Positions 1 to 10,884 of a DNA stretch of 27,000 nt are shown piece by piece. The DNA is from Neocallimastix lanati (nom. inval.) (lineage: Eukaryota; Neocallimastigomycota; Neocallimastigomycetes; Neocallimastigales; Neocallimastigaceae). Location: positions 64,001 to 91,000 of the forward strand of contig JACVTC010000014.1 in assembly GCA_016946835.1 (NCBI GenBank). The letters are read 5' to 3'. Each line of letters starts with the position of its first letter. Positions within the stretch are counted from its first letter, which is position 1. A model generated the notes under the pieces. That model ran no database searches, had not been told where the DNA came from, and was given only the letters and a program-made list of their open reading frames with translations. A program made the translations under genes and the position numbers.

Positions 1-505
1 GTATTATTATTTTTTAAAAAATTTTTTTTTGGAGAATAAAATGTTTTATTATTAACATTATTAACATTTTTTGAATAACTTTTATATAAATTGATATATA
101 TTTCATTTTTTATTGAAATAAAATAATTATTGTTAAATAAGTTAATTTTTATGTCATTGTTAATACTTGATATGTGTATTTTGGATAACTTTAATAATTT
201 TTCTAATAATTGAATGTAGTTACCCTCATTTCTGAATTCTTTTATTAATAAATATTTAATAATTTTATTTATATTGATGATTTTATTATTTAATTCGTTA
301 AATTTGTCATTTGAATAATATTTCTCTAAAAGTCATATATATATATAATAAAATTTCAGTATTATTATTATATAATTATAAAAATAACATAATCAATTTA
401 TTTATAATTACTTTTTTGTGTATTATTTTTATTATCATTAGGAATAATACGATGTTTTCGGCTTTTATTGTATCTTCGATATTTTTTTGAATTTATATAT
501 ATCAT
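1..505 (-). CDS. Partial unidentified protein gene, 5' part, two exons seen
   Basis: I do not recognise this gene. On the minus strand an ATG at 505-503 opens exon 1 (505-412), which ends at a GTAATT donor (411-406). Exon 2 starts at 325 after a GACTTTTAG acceptor and stays open, without a stop, to position 1. The intron is 86 nt (411-326). Exon 1 leaves one base of a codon and exon 2 supplies two, so the phases fit. The visible 139 residues begin MIYINSKKYRRYNKSRKHR, a basic start, followed by a Lys/Asn/Ile-rich helical stretch with pieces such as LLIKEFRNEGNYIQLLEKLL. No motif, signal peptide or membrane span is evident. A 54-T run at 552-605 (poly-A in the sense direction) and a long palindrome lie just upstream. 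A protein-like open frame of 108 codons in such AT-rich DNA is suggestive, but chance or a decayed gene remains possible. The true start could be further upstream, since the frame is open above the ATG. Confidence 0.5.
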
Positions 506-548
506 TGTTATTTTATAAAAATGAATTAAGACGAATAATAAAATTTGA

Positions 549-551
<3 letters not shown>

Positions 552-605
<54 letters not shown>
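552..605. repeat. Poly-T run, 54 bases
   Basis: This is an uninterrupted run of 54 T, about 45 bases upstream of the proposed minus-strand start at 505. It reads as poly-A in the sense direction of that gene and resembles nucleosome-excluding promoter tracts of AT-rich genomes. The regulatory role is inference. Confidence 0.9.
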
Positions 606-606
<1 letters not shown>

Positions 607-623
607 ATACTAAAAGATATTTC

Positions 624-675
624 TTTATATTATATTGATAATAAAATATTTATTTTATTATCAATATAATATAAA
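624..675. repeat. Perfect inverted repeat, 25-bp arms with 2-nt loop
   Basis: The left arm (624-648) and right arm (651-675) are perfect reverse complements around a TT spacer. The arms contain TATTGATAATAAAATA and its complement. DNA or RNA from here could fold into a 25-bp hairpin. It lies upstream of the minus-strand gene at 505, beyond the poly-T run. It could be a short foldback element or a recombination product; no target-site duplication was found. Confidence 0.9.
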
Positions 676-1167
676 ATTCATATATCATTTTCATATATAT
701 ATATATTTACTCATTAGAATATTAATATAATAAATAACTTTGATCAATATTAATATATATTATTAATTAATAATATATTATATATTAGATATTAATAATA
801 TTAATCATATTGGAAATTTAAATAATAAAGCTAATTATTTTTATGAGGTTAGTTTAATAGAAAAATTAATGATAATTTAATGTACTGTTAAATATTATTA
901 ATTAAAATTCAAGAAATGAACTCTTTAGGTAAGCTATGGATTTTTAAATAAATTTTTAAAAAAAAATAAGGTATCAAAAAATATATATAATTAAAGTTAT
1001 AATATATTTGAGATTACGAATTGAATAATCCGATTATTTTAATGAAATAAAACGATTATTCATGAACTTTATATGTTATTATATAATGGAATAATGTCAT
1101 TTTTTAATAAAGAAAAAGTTAATTTATGATGATTTGATTATTTGGAAGAGATAAATTTAAAATAATA

Positions 1168-1204
<37 letters not shown>

Positions 1205-2037
1205 TTTTTTTAGATAAAAAGTTTTGCGATTTTGAGAGTTATTAATAAAGTTTTTTTTTTTTTTTTATAAAAAAAATGATAGTAAATTTTTTTTTTCATT
1301 TTATTAATATCAAAGAAAATTTAAGAAAAATAATATATTCAAATATAAAAATAAATTAAATTTAATCATATTATCATCTTTAATTTTAAAAAGTTTTCTA
1401 TTTATCCTATTTTAAAACATAATAAAAATAAATAGTAATGCTAATAGTATTGTTATATATATTTATTTATTCATATAATTTTATTATTTTTATTATTATT
1501 TTATTGTGAATTTGAACTTTTTTTAGAATTCATAATATTTAGTTGAATTTGATTAAAAAAAAATCTTTAATATATATCCTTTTTTAAATTTTATTATTTG
1601 ATACATATTAAATATATAATTTTATTTATAGTTAGAATTTTATATTATATAAAATAATTGCTTATAAAAATTATTAGACAAAAATTATAAGATTAATATT
1701 TATGAGTAATCATATTATTATTAATATTACTATATAATGTATTTTGATAAGATAAATGTAAAAATCACGTTTTATTAATGCACAATTAATTTTTACATAT
1801 TCTTTGGATAAAAAAAAAATAAGACATACTGTAAAATTATTAAATCAATAATTAATATAATTTTAAACTTGATATATATATATATATATATCAAGTTTAG
1901 AATTACTATTATTAAAAATAAAACTATATATATTAGAATGAAAAACTTCTATACGTATTTTTGTAATTATTTATTTTATAATTATTTATTTAAATTTATT
2001 ATTTATTTAAGAAAATTCCTTTAAACTTACTATATAG
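676..2037. other. Gene-free AT-rich intergenic DNA
   Basis: No convincing coding frame on either strand. It holds a T run near 1,171-1,201, several shorter A/T runs and the palindrome at 1,864-1,899. Stops are dense in all frames. Confidence 0.6.
1864..1899. repeat. Perfect 36-bp palindrome around a TA core
   Basis: TAAACTTGA (1,864-1,872) and TCAAGTTTA (1,891-1,899) flank an 18-nt alternating TA tract, so the whole 36 bp is self-complementary. The non-TA arms make it more than a simple TA microsatellite. It may form a cruciform or hairpin. Function unknown. Confidence 0.85.
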
Positions 2038-2365
2038 GAAGTTAAATTTGTTGAGGTTATTCAAGGATTAAATAATGTAAGAATAATTGTAGTTGATTAT
2101 ATTAAATATTTCTGTCAATAAAGCAAAATTTTTAAACTAATAAACCTAATACTTTTACTATTAAAGTTATAGATAGAAAAAATCTACTATAATAATATAA
2201 TATTTTCAGAAGGATCAATTGGCATAATATTATAAAATATGACATCTACAGATATTGAAAAATCTAACTTTTATAGGAAATTCAAGGTTCTAAGGTTTAA
2301 AAAAATAATATACACAGATCGTTACAAATTATTTAATGTATTACTATCTATGGAGGATTGATATG
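2038..2365 (+). pseudogene. Possible decayed Ty3/gypsy integrase core fragment
   Basis: Two open pieces on the plus strand resemble consecutive parts of a Ty3/gypsy integrase. At 2,038-2,118 the frame reads VKFVEVIQGL followed by RIIVVDYIKYF, similar in pattern to the family's first block (xDFxEGLP...ILVVVDRxSKxxxF), with Lys where the first catalytic Asp is expected. At 2,239-2,358 the frame includes FYRKFKVLRF then KKIIYTDRYKLF, similar to the second block (hhGxPxxIxSDRDxxF). A stop and spacing changes separate and end the pieces, so it cannot be functional. This is pattern matching from memory of the family, and chance similarity is a real possibility. Confidence 0.38.
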
Positions 2366-3307
2366 TTAAACAAAAGTAATTATTTAGTTTTTTCAAGTAA
2401 TCAAAATTCAGTAACACTTTCAAAGTTAATACTAGTAGTAAAATAATAACGAAAAAATCAGTATTGGTTGACTTAAGCATTAATTAAATATAATGAAATA
2501 GATTATATATTCAATTATGAATATATTATAGAAGATATATTTAATAAGTTATTAATTCAATGTATAATTCTAAAAAAAAAAAAAAAAAAAAGATTTTATA
2601 TATATATATATATATATAATAATTGTTAAGAATTTATTTATAAAAAAATAATAGAATAAAAAAATATTATAGGAAAATTCATTTTCAAATTTTCACCTTT
2701 TTAAAATTTCTTTTATATTTCTTTCAAATATTCTTATATAATTTTAATATTGAATTAACATAAATAATAGAATATATTTAATAGTATCACATATATATAT
2801 TATTCCATAATTTATTAATATTAATCATATATTATAAAAACTTTTTTAATATGTATATTTAGTCAAAATATTTTACCTATATATTTTGTATGTATATATA
2901 TATATATTTTTTTTTTTTTTTTATTTAAACTAGAAATAATTTTTATTTATTATTTTGTGTATATCAATAATATTACATCTTTTATATAAATTATTCAAAG
3001 TTTTTTTTTTTTAATATAATATCCAGTTCTTTTTTAATAATTTAAAAAAAGTAGAAATAATTTATTTAATATGTATTAAGCTATTTTTTTATTTTTAGAA
3101 TTTATTAGATAATTATTTTTTATTTTTATTATTTAGTTCAATATATCATGTTTATTCTGTTCAATATTAAAACATATATTATATTTAATACTAAAAATAA
3201 TTAATAAATAATTATTAAATGTTTTATACTATTATCATAATTTAATATTACAAACATTCAGTTTTAATATTTTTAATTTTTATATTAAATATTATTATTA
3301 TATTTAT

Positions 3308-3355
3308 ATTCATAAACATATTCATAATCATATTCGTAATCATATTCATATGCAT
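3308..3355. repeat. 12-nt tandem repeat, four copies
   Basis: Four units of 12 nt follow one another: ATTCATAAACAT, ATTCATAATCAT, ATTCGTAATCAT and ATTCATATGCAT. They contain C and G at fixed places, unlike the neighbouring TTA repeat that follows at about 3,356-3,382. Confidence 0.8.
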
Positions 3356-3386
3356 ATTATTATTATTATTATTATTATTATAATTA

Positions 3387-3388
<2 letters not shown>

Positions 3389-3427
<39 letters not shown>
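3389..3427. repeat. Poly-T run, 39 bases
   Basis: Uninterrupted run of 39 T directly after a TTA microsatellite and an ATTATC step. No gene is adjacent. Confidence 0.9.
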
Positions 3428-3429
<2 letters not shown>

Positions 3430-5108
3430 TTTATTTTCTTCTTTTCTTATTTATATTTTTACTATTATTTGTTTATTTAAAGATTATTATCATAAAATCA
3501 TATAACATTTGAAATTTTTATACTTAATATAAATAAAGGTATTATTATATTAAAAATTTATTACTATTTTCCAAGAATAGATGAAGTACAAATCCATTCT
3601 ATCTTTTATAAAAATTTCTTAATTAAATGTAAATTAAAAAAAAATAGTATTAATTATTCATATATGATTAAATGAAAAAACATTTATTTATTATTTATGT
3701 ATATATATTAATTAAAAATTATATAAATAAAAATAATTACTGAAGTAAATTTAACCTTTTAATGATAGATTATATTGAGAATTAATTATAAAAAAAAAAA
3801 AAAAAAAACTATACAATAAATTTAATATAATATATGTATTATTTCATATAATTTGAATTTTTATATAATTAATACATTTGAAGGAAGTTTATTTCATAAA
3901 TTCAATACTTTTAAAACTAATTATATGTTAAAGTATCATAATTTTTAAAAAAAATTTTTTTTATACTTTATTTAATTTATGCTTATATGATATTTAAATT
4001 AGGTTTTATATTATTAATACGAAACAATAACCAATTCAAATATTTTATATGAAGTGATAATATATATTTTATATCTTTTAACTTAAAATTATTATATAAT
4101 GTCTTTAACAATGTTACAGTCTTTTTAAATCACTACTTTAATTACAATTACATAATTATTATTAAAAGTCATTTAATCATAGATGGTTGTAAAAGGCATT
4201 ACGAAAATAAATAAAAATCTTATATTCATTATTTATATTTTTTATCTATGAATTAATTTATTTTTTTACATTTTTAAATATAATATTAATTTATATAATA
4301 ATTGAATTAATCTATTATTTATTATAAAATTAATCTTTGAACTTTTTCTTAATATTAAATTAAAACAAAACAATATATTCAATGTATAATGTAGATAAAA
4401 TTTTCTATTATTATATTTTAATCTTCACTAAATTTTACAGAAATTATGCTAAATTTCTTGTCATTAATATAAATTCATATTTTATCGATGTTATATTACA
4501 TATATCAAATAATTCATAATGACCAATATCATAAAGATAAACAATTTTATATAATAAATATTATAACTTTCATAAACCAATATACTTTCTTATTGAATTG
4601 TTTATATATTCTCAAAAGAAAGTCTGATTATGATAGAAATGAATATTAAAATATCAGAATTTTTTTTAAACCATTATCTACAATGATAGACAATTTTAAT
4701 TATTGACCTTTCTTTAATTTCTTTTCCATTATCTTCTATTAATTCATTTATAATAATTATTTTTATATTATATAAAGTAATGATTATTAGTAATTTTTTT
4801 TAAGAAAAAGCTATTTTCGTTATTAACTTATAATTTTTAATATAATAAAAATAAATAAAAATAATAACTACTTGAAAGATGACGTTTATTTATGTATTTT
4901 CTTTAATAAAAGTATCATATATTATAATTTTAGTTTAGTTTTATTAATCTCAAAACTACATTACAAATTTGATTATTATTATATTATCAAATAGATATAA
5001 TAATATATTAATATAGATATTGAATAATAATTGAAATTTAAAATTTGAAATTAATAGTTAAAACATTTTATACAAATGTGAAAATTATTTTTAATTTTAT
5101 ATTTTCAT

Positions 5109-5109
<1 letters not shown>

Positions 5110-5166
<57 letters not shown>

Positions 5167-5257
5167 TTTTTAAATTTTTTTTCTTTTTTTTCCTTTTTTC
5201 TTTTTTTCTTTTTTTTTTTTTTTTTTCCTTTTTTCCTTTTTTTTTTTTTTTTTTTTT
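5110..5257. repeat. Poly-T run (53) followed by a pyrimidine tract
   Basis: 53 consecutive T (5,110-5,162) are followed, after a short AT segment, by a tract of T with scattered C (about 5,175-5,257). The plus strand is almost purine-free over this second part. No gene lies next to it. Confidence 0.85.
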
Positions 5258-5524
5258 AATATATAATTTTATTATATTTAAAGTTTTAAATTTAAATTAT
5301 AAATTTTATGCATAAATTTTAAGATATGATATAAGTGGATGATTATTACAAATTTAATTAATATAAATTCAAATAATCTTAAAAAATGCTTGGTATTATT
5401 TTTTCTAATGCATTTATATTTTTATCAGACATAAAATTTAATTAAGTTTACCAAAACATATAAATAATTTATAAAAAAAAAAATTAAATTGAATAAAATT
5501 TCCCAAAAGAAAAATACATTTAAA

Positions 5525-5555
<31 letters not shown>

Positions 5556-6131
5556 TGTTTTATTAAATAAAAATAAAAAATCATCCATTATTAAAATAAA
5601 TTTTAAAAATTTTTTTTTAAAATTTTATTAACTTAATATTATGTTATTATACTTATTAAACAGTATATAAATATATATGATGACTATTAAATAATTTTAA
5701 ATATAAAAAATTTTATTATTTATCATTTATTATAATTCTTTATTTATTAAAAATCATTTATACTTATTTTAACATTAAATAATAAAATTTTTGAATGCAA
5801 CCTTTCATATTCAAAATTTAATATATATATATATATATATATATTTAACATATACATATGAAATTAAATATACATTTTAATTTTTATTATTTTTTTTTCT
5901 GTAAATAATGAAAATAATTCATTCATTCATTTTAAATATAATTCATAACTATACATATAATAGCTATTAAATGCATATGTAATATATGCTATAACTATGA
6001 TATATAATGCACAAACAACACACATGCAATTCCTTTAATTTACATCTTATAACATGCATGCTATCAAGCTGTTTTACTCATATTGCATGTATTGATCATC
6101 TATAGCATATATTGCATACATACACACATAG

Positions 6132-6167
<36 letters not shown>

Positions 6168-6284
6168 TACATTTAAAAATATTAAAATTTCAATTTTTTT
6201 AATTTATTTTATTTATTTTTATTAACTTTAAAAACTTATATGTATCAAAAAAATTTTATGTATTAAAAATTTTTAATATATAAA
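5258..6284. other. Gene-free AT-rich DNA below the copia relic
   Basis: No gene found. It holds TA microsatellites (about 5,534-5,556, 5,821-5,844 and 6,137-6,163) and a patch at about 5,960-6,120 enriched in TGCA. By position the 3' LTR of the minus-strand copia relic should lie here, but I could not delimit one. Confidence 0.5.
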
Positions 6285-7089
6285 AATCTAAAACTTATCG
6301 CCATTGTTATTAGATTCTCGGATTCTACTATTATTAAATTCATTTAAAATAATTTAATTTTACAATTAGGTGTATTTTTAATAGCATTTATTGTACTAAT
6401 ATTATTATTTATTGAATTGGTTATCCTAATATTATTTAAGTATGCTTTTATATTATTAACTTTTTTTTTTTTTTTCAAAATATTGTATGTATTTTGTAGC
6501 ATATACATAATATAGTACTATAGTATTATTGATATAACTGAGCCAATCGCTTGTACAAAATATTTATTTAATAATAACATTTCATCTCTTTTATTAATAA
6601 ATAATGTCAATATTTTTACTAAAAAGTATATATAGAGAGAAGCAACTACAGGTTAATCAAATATATATATATATATAATAATTTTAAATAGTTTATATAT
6701 TTAATTATCAAATATTATATTTACTTCATACTTTCTAAAATATATTATTTTAAATTAATCAATTATAATAATTATTTCTTTTATACATTTAAAATTATTT
6801 TTATTAATAGCTAAATTCTTCGGATTGGTTATAAAAGCTCTATAACTTTAAATTTGTAGTTTTTCACTTTTATTTGTAATAACAGGTTCTAAATCAATAT
6901 CATGAACATATTTTTTTTTATAATTCAATATATATTAAAATTATAAAAAAAAAAAGATGAAATAGATTATATTTTTTTAATAAAGATCATTTAAATTTTA
7001 ATTATATTAAAATAGTTTTATTTCTTATTACATATTGAAAACAATATCATATTTTTGTTATATTATTAGAAAAATGACAATCATTGAAA

Positions 7090-7777
7090 GTAGAAGCTTC
7101 ATATATATATTTACTTCTTTATTCTCTCCTTCAATTAACATATTATCAACATAAAGTGCTAGTATTAAGCATAATTATTATTTCTATATTTATCAAATAA
7201 ACAATTATCTGTATTATATTGAACTAAGTTAATTTTCTTAAGAAAACTGGAAATTTTATAAGATAGTTGCCTTCCAACTTGTTTGAGTCCATAGAGAACC
7301 TCTTATAATAATCCTGATTTTTCGTAATTGAAGTTTTTATCACCGATTGGAATTTGAACATAAATTTTCTCATCTAAATTAGAATTCAAGTATGCAGCTT
7401 TAATATTGATTTGTCTTAAATTTCTTATATATACTGATGCAATAGCAAATGTTAGTTCTAGAACTATCTATTTCTATTGTAGGAGAATAGATATAGTTGT
7501 AATCAGTTCCTTTAATTTGGTGAAAATATTTGATGAGCAATCTTGCTTTATATATTCCATTATCTTTAATAGAAAAAACCCATTTAAAATTGGGCGGTTT
7601 AATACCTTTTGGAATATTTTTGTTTCCCCTCAATTTTCATTACATTATTTCCGTATAGATTTTTGTAATTATTTGTTTATTGTATTTTTCTATTTGTCGT
7701 CATTTTCTGAATTCATAGCTTCTTCAAAAATCTTTGGAATTATTGTATTAATATTATTAATTATATTTCTATTATAG
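7090..7777 (-). pseudogene. Reverse transcriptase part of the copia relic
   Basis: The RT (RVT_2-type) region is the best preserved part. After FEEAMNSENDDK a TAG stands where the family usually has Trp. A frameshifted piece GNNVMKIEGK follows, then the longest open block (7,633-7,400) with IPKGIKPPNFKWVFSIKDNG and YSPTIE. A further open block has INIKAAYLNS and EKIYVQIP, then a TAA, then EVLYGLKQVGRQLS and LVQYNTDNCLFDKY. The catalytic box is in another frame and reads LALYVDNMLIEGEN: the second Asp of YVDD is Asn. About 7 lesions are visible over roughly 690 bp. Confidence 0.85.
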
Positions 7778-8599
7778 CTTTCATTTTCATCATCTAAATC
7801 TATTTTTCTTTCAAGATGAAATTTATTTAATGTAAATGTTCTTTCCTTATTCATTTTTCTTTCGTAATTTGATTGATAATTTTTTCTTTTCCTTTTTCGA
7901 TTATTTTTTTTTTTGGTTTTTTCTTTATCAACTTTTTAATTTTTTTGCTTATTTGTTTATCGATAGTTTAATTTTTTCGTCTAATATTAAATTTTATATC
8001 CATAGTAAAATTTTTACTAATAGAACTTTTTTTTTTTTTTTTTTTTTTTTTTTGTATTTTTGATTCAAAAAAATCAAGTTTTGTGATTTTTATACCTTTT
8101 ATGTTTTTGTTGTTATTTCTATTAAATATATATATTTTTTATTATATTTATTATTTTCATATAAAATTTGGCATGACTTTCATTTGATGACAAATTTATA
8201 CTATCTTCAATATTTGAATTATTGAGTATTTCCTCTTGATTTTCAGCTAATTTTTAATTTGATTTTGTTTCAATTTTAGTGTATCAATTATTTTTGTAAA
8301 TCAGGATTTCATTATTTTCATTATTTTCTTTATTTTTGGAATATTGATCTTCATTAATTTTATCTTCATTTTTTTTTTCAGAATTATTATTTAATATAAT
8401 CTTCATTATTGTATTCATCCATTAAATTTGTCTTAAATTCAGGATTATTTTTATTTTTTTCATTTTTCATTCATTTCAAATTCATTATGATAAATGGATG
8501 GACTAAATTGATATTTTTAAGTATCATTTCCCTTCAATTTGTTTATATGAAGGGTTTAAAGAATGAAAAAAGTGTTGTGCATAGTGAGACTAATGAACT

Positions 8600-8802
8600 T
8601 TCATTGAAATATGCATAATGAATGATTATTATTGATTTTGTAATAATAAGGGGAAATTAAATTATTTTTTATGCATGGAACATAAAACATTTATCCAATA
8701 AAAAAATTTATAATTCTCATATGTTCCTTTGAACATTCTATTATTGTAAATTCTATAAGATAGTCCACTTGTGTATGAAATTCCTCTTTTAAAAACTTCT
8801 TC
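8600..8802 (-). pseudogene. Protease-like piece of the copia relic
   Basis: A single minus-strand frame, with one internal stop at 8,693-8,691, reads GISYTSGLSYRIYNN and later MFYVPCIKNNLIS. Copia aspartic proteases have WxxDSGAxxHhxxN at the active site and hLYVPxLxxNLhS at the end of the domain. Here the active-site Asp is replaced by Thr (TSG at 8,772-8,764). Only about 30 residues separate the two motifs' cores, fewer than I expect for the family, so an internal deletion is likely. The frame continues into PYYYKINNNH, where the pre-integrase segment would start, then stops. Confidence 0.6.
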
Positions 8803-9165
8803 AATGTGTGATAGTATTTTTTTATATATTACCTAAACCTATCAAAAAAAAAAAAAAAATAAGCTTTATAGAACTAAACCTAAGATAAGGAGTGCTTTAA
8901 TTAGAAAATTTCGTGAGATCCATTTATAAAAAATAAGACTTCAATGAAATATATTTCAATGCACCTGTTTCATTTTATTGATATGTATTTTATTCAAAGC
9001 TAAAGGATACTCAATATTTATTAAAGATTATAATAATAAATAACTTTTTTTTTTTTTTTTTTAAAAAAAAGTTCTATTAAAAATAAAATTTTTTTTATTT
9101 TTATAAATTTTATATTTATGTTTTTTATTTTTATTTTTAATATATTTATATTTTTTTTTTATTCT

Positions 9166-9214
<49 letters not shown>
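8803..9214. other. AT-rich stretch upstream of the copia relic
   Basis: The gag of the minus-strand copia relic should lie here, but I could not recognise one. A minus frame near 8,890-9,005 contains hydrophobic words but has stops and no motif. T runs lie at about 9,045-9,061 and 9,172-9,210. The lysine-rich frame read from the T run is an artefact of the run. Confidence 0.5.
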
Positions 9215-9605
9215 CGTAAGGTTTTATTCGTTAAGGCATTAAGAATATTTTCTACCATGGGGTATCATAGAACCTCAGTGGTATCCAAAAAGTTTCCTTT
9301 GGCTTCTTATTCACCCAACCCTGATACTACGATACGACTTGATGATGTTTCCGATTAATTCTATAGGAATTAGGTGGAACGAATTCCAACACACCAATGA
9401 TTACACCCACTAGGAGTGAATGGTCAATGAAAATATTTTTAGGAATATATAGGGAATTCAGTTCAGGGCGGATATGTAATGACGTTTAGTGAATGATGAC
9501 GCTATACTGATATACCAAATATCATCACACCTACAGTAATAACTTTTGGGATAGTAATGGGAGATGTGTACCAATTATGTATGTGTTTATCGCACTTGCT
9601 TTTTT
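9215..9605. other. Higher-GC island, unidentified, possibly an old repeat or LTR
   Basis: A 390-bp segment has a near-normal base mix between a 39-T run and a TTTTTATTTT tract. I do not recognise it. On minus, TGTTGGAATTCG starts at 9,391, a common way for LTRs to begin, and the minus-strand copia relic lies downstream, so it could be part of a 5' LTR or leader. No matching second copy is visible near 6,000. Minus-strand frames hold short protein-like pieces (for example WVNKKPKETFWIPLRF) interrupted by stops. It could also be a fragment of another transposon. Confidence 0.35.
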
Positions 9606-10884
9606 TCATTTTTTATTTTTATTTTTTATTTTTAATTATAAGCTATTATTAATTATTAATTAATAAATAAATATTACTATAAACAATTGCTAAGGACTTA
9701 TTTCAAAATTAATCAAAATACAATCAAAACTTATATTTATTGTATTAGATTCTATTATAAAATAAAATTTAATTTTTAAATATATTATTTAGTACTGGTA
9801 ATAAATTGAATTTTGTGATTAAACTTTAAAAATTTGTATATTATATAGTATTGAATAATAATTAGATAATGAATAATAAATAATAAATAATAAATAATAA
9901 TTAATAAATAATAAATAATAAATAATAAATAATAAATAATAAATAATAAATAATAAATAATAAATAATAGAATATAAATAATTGAATAATAAATAAATAA
10001 ATAAATAATAAATAATAAATAATAAATACTATATAACGATATTATTATGAATAGTCTAATAGTAATAAATAATATTTATTGTTGGTAATATTATAAATAC
10101 AACAAAAATAAAAATCTCAAACAAATAATGAATAATATAAATAATATATATTAATCACAATAATATTATATTTAATATTAGAAAATAAAATTTATAGATT
10201 ATACTCACTAATATATATATATAATGGAAAAGTGAAAAAAAGTTGCTTTAAATGTATTTATATATACATATATATAAACATTTTTTGTAATTACAAATTT
10301 TAATGATAAAAATACTAATCATTTAAGTCATCTAATTTCAATTAAATTTTTTAATTTACATAGTCATTAATTTCTCACAAATATTAATAATCAATATTTA
10401 ATTTTTAAAATTTTTATATTAGTAATTTCCTCTCTCTCTTTTTTTATTTTTTTTTTTTTTTTATTTTTTTTTATGTTATATTAATTTTTAATTCTTATTA
10501 TTTTTCTTTAAATCTTTTTTCTTTACTAATTAATCAACTTTTATGAACAATTAATTAATTACTGAATTATTTTAATAAAAGTATAATATATATTATTTAC
10601 AATTAAATTAAAAAATTAAGCATTAATTAATGAGTGATGGTTGATTAATTAAAAAGAGAAAGCTTGTAATTTCATGTAGTCTTTTCTTTATATACATTCC
10701 TAAGTTTAATATTCTTCTAATTAATTTTTATTATATTTTATTTTTATGGATAGAGCAACGTATGATGGTATAAAAATTGTATTTCTTAATTATTGATAAA
10801 AAAAAATTTTTTTAAAATTAATAAAAAAAAAAATTAAAAAGATAATATGGCGTCCCTTATTTTATACAATATTATATATATATA
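9606..10884. other. Gene-free AT-rich DNA with heptad repeat
   Basis: No gene found. It contains the TAATAAA array (9,871-10,026), and otherwise TA-rich low-complexity sequence with T runs near 10,440-10,470. Confidence 0.6.
9871..10026 (+). repeat. TAATAAA heptad tandem array
   Basis: Tandem copies of the 7-mer TAATAAA: about 14 copies in 9,871-9,968, an interruption at about 9,969-9,985, then further AATAAA-type units to 10,026. The same heptad occurs in reverse complement at 12,197-12,394. Confidence 0.85.

Larger units (their letters stand above)
2366..5109. other. Gene-free AT-rich intergenic DNA with simple repeats
   Basis: I found no supportable gene. Contents: TA microsatellites near 2,598-2,618 and 2,890-2,908, a 12-nt tandem repeat at 3,308-3,355, a TTA tract followed by a 39-T run (3,389-3,427), and scattered A runs. 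Short open pieces near 4,440-4,700 on minus carry no recognisable motif. Confidence 0.6.
6285..8802 (-). pseudogene. Decayed Ty1/copia pol (protease, linker, RT, RNase H)
   Basis: Minus-strand remnant of the polyprotein of a Ty1/copia LTR retrotransposon. In order: protease-like piece (8,802-8,600); a charged Asn/Glu/Lys-rich linker (about 8,460-8,150) typical of the region before the RT; RT start with IPKIFEEAMNSENDDK around 7,750-7,690; the RT palm segment at 7,633-7,400 (KWVFSIKDNGIYKARLL); the next block at about 7,405-7,240 (AAYLNSNLDEKIYVQIP, then EVLYGLKQ); the catalytic box as YVDN near 7,153-7,142; and a weak RNase H-like piece (ESENLITMAISF) near 6,320-6,285. In-frame stops and several frameshifts break it. 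The integrase core with its zinc finger and DDE residues is not visible, and there is no room for it between protease and linker. It cannot encode a working protein. Family assignment is strong for RT, moderate for protease, weak for RNase H. Confidence 0.85.

Noticed and set aside
487-669. Plus-strand frame with a long poly-Phe run
   Set aside because: It exists only because the 54-T run has no stops, and it overlaps the antisense of a better supported minus-strand exon.
7406-7777. Plus-strand frame of 123 codons
   Set aside because: It lies opposite the recognisable RT relic on minus, which explains the sequence better.
7836-8063. Plus-strand Phe-rich frame
   Set aside because: It is the antisense of the Lys/Glu/Asn-rich part of the copia relic and of T runs; no start context or motif supports it.
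9061-9258. Minus-strand poly-Lys frame starting MVENILNALTNK
   Set aside because: Most of it is read from the T run at 9,172-9,210. The first 17 residues are too few to judge and match no gag I know.
9450-9535. Box C/D snoRNA-like pair on minus (GTGATGA ... CTGA)
   Set aside because: No terminal stem joins the two boxes and no internal C'/D' pair is visible; such short boxes occur by chance.
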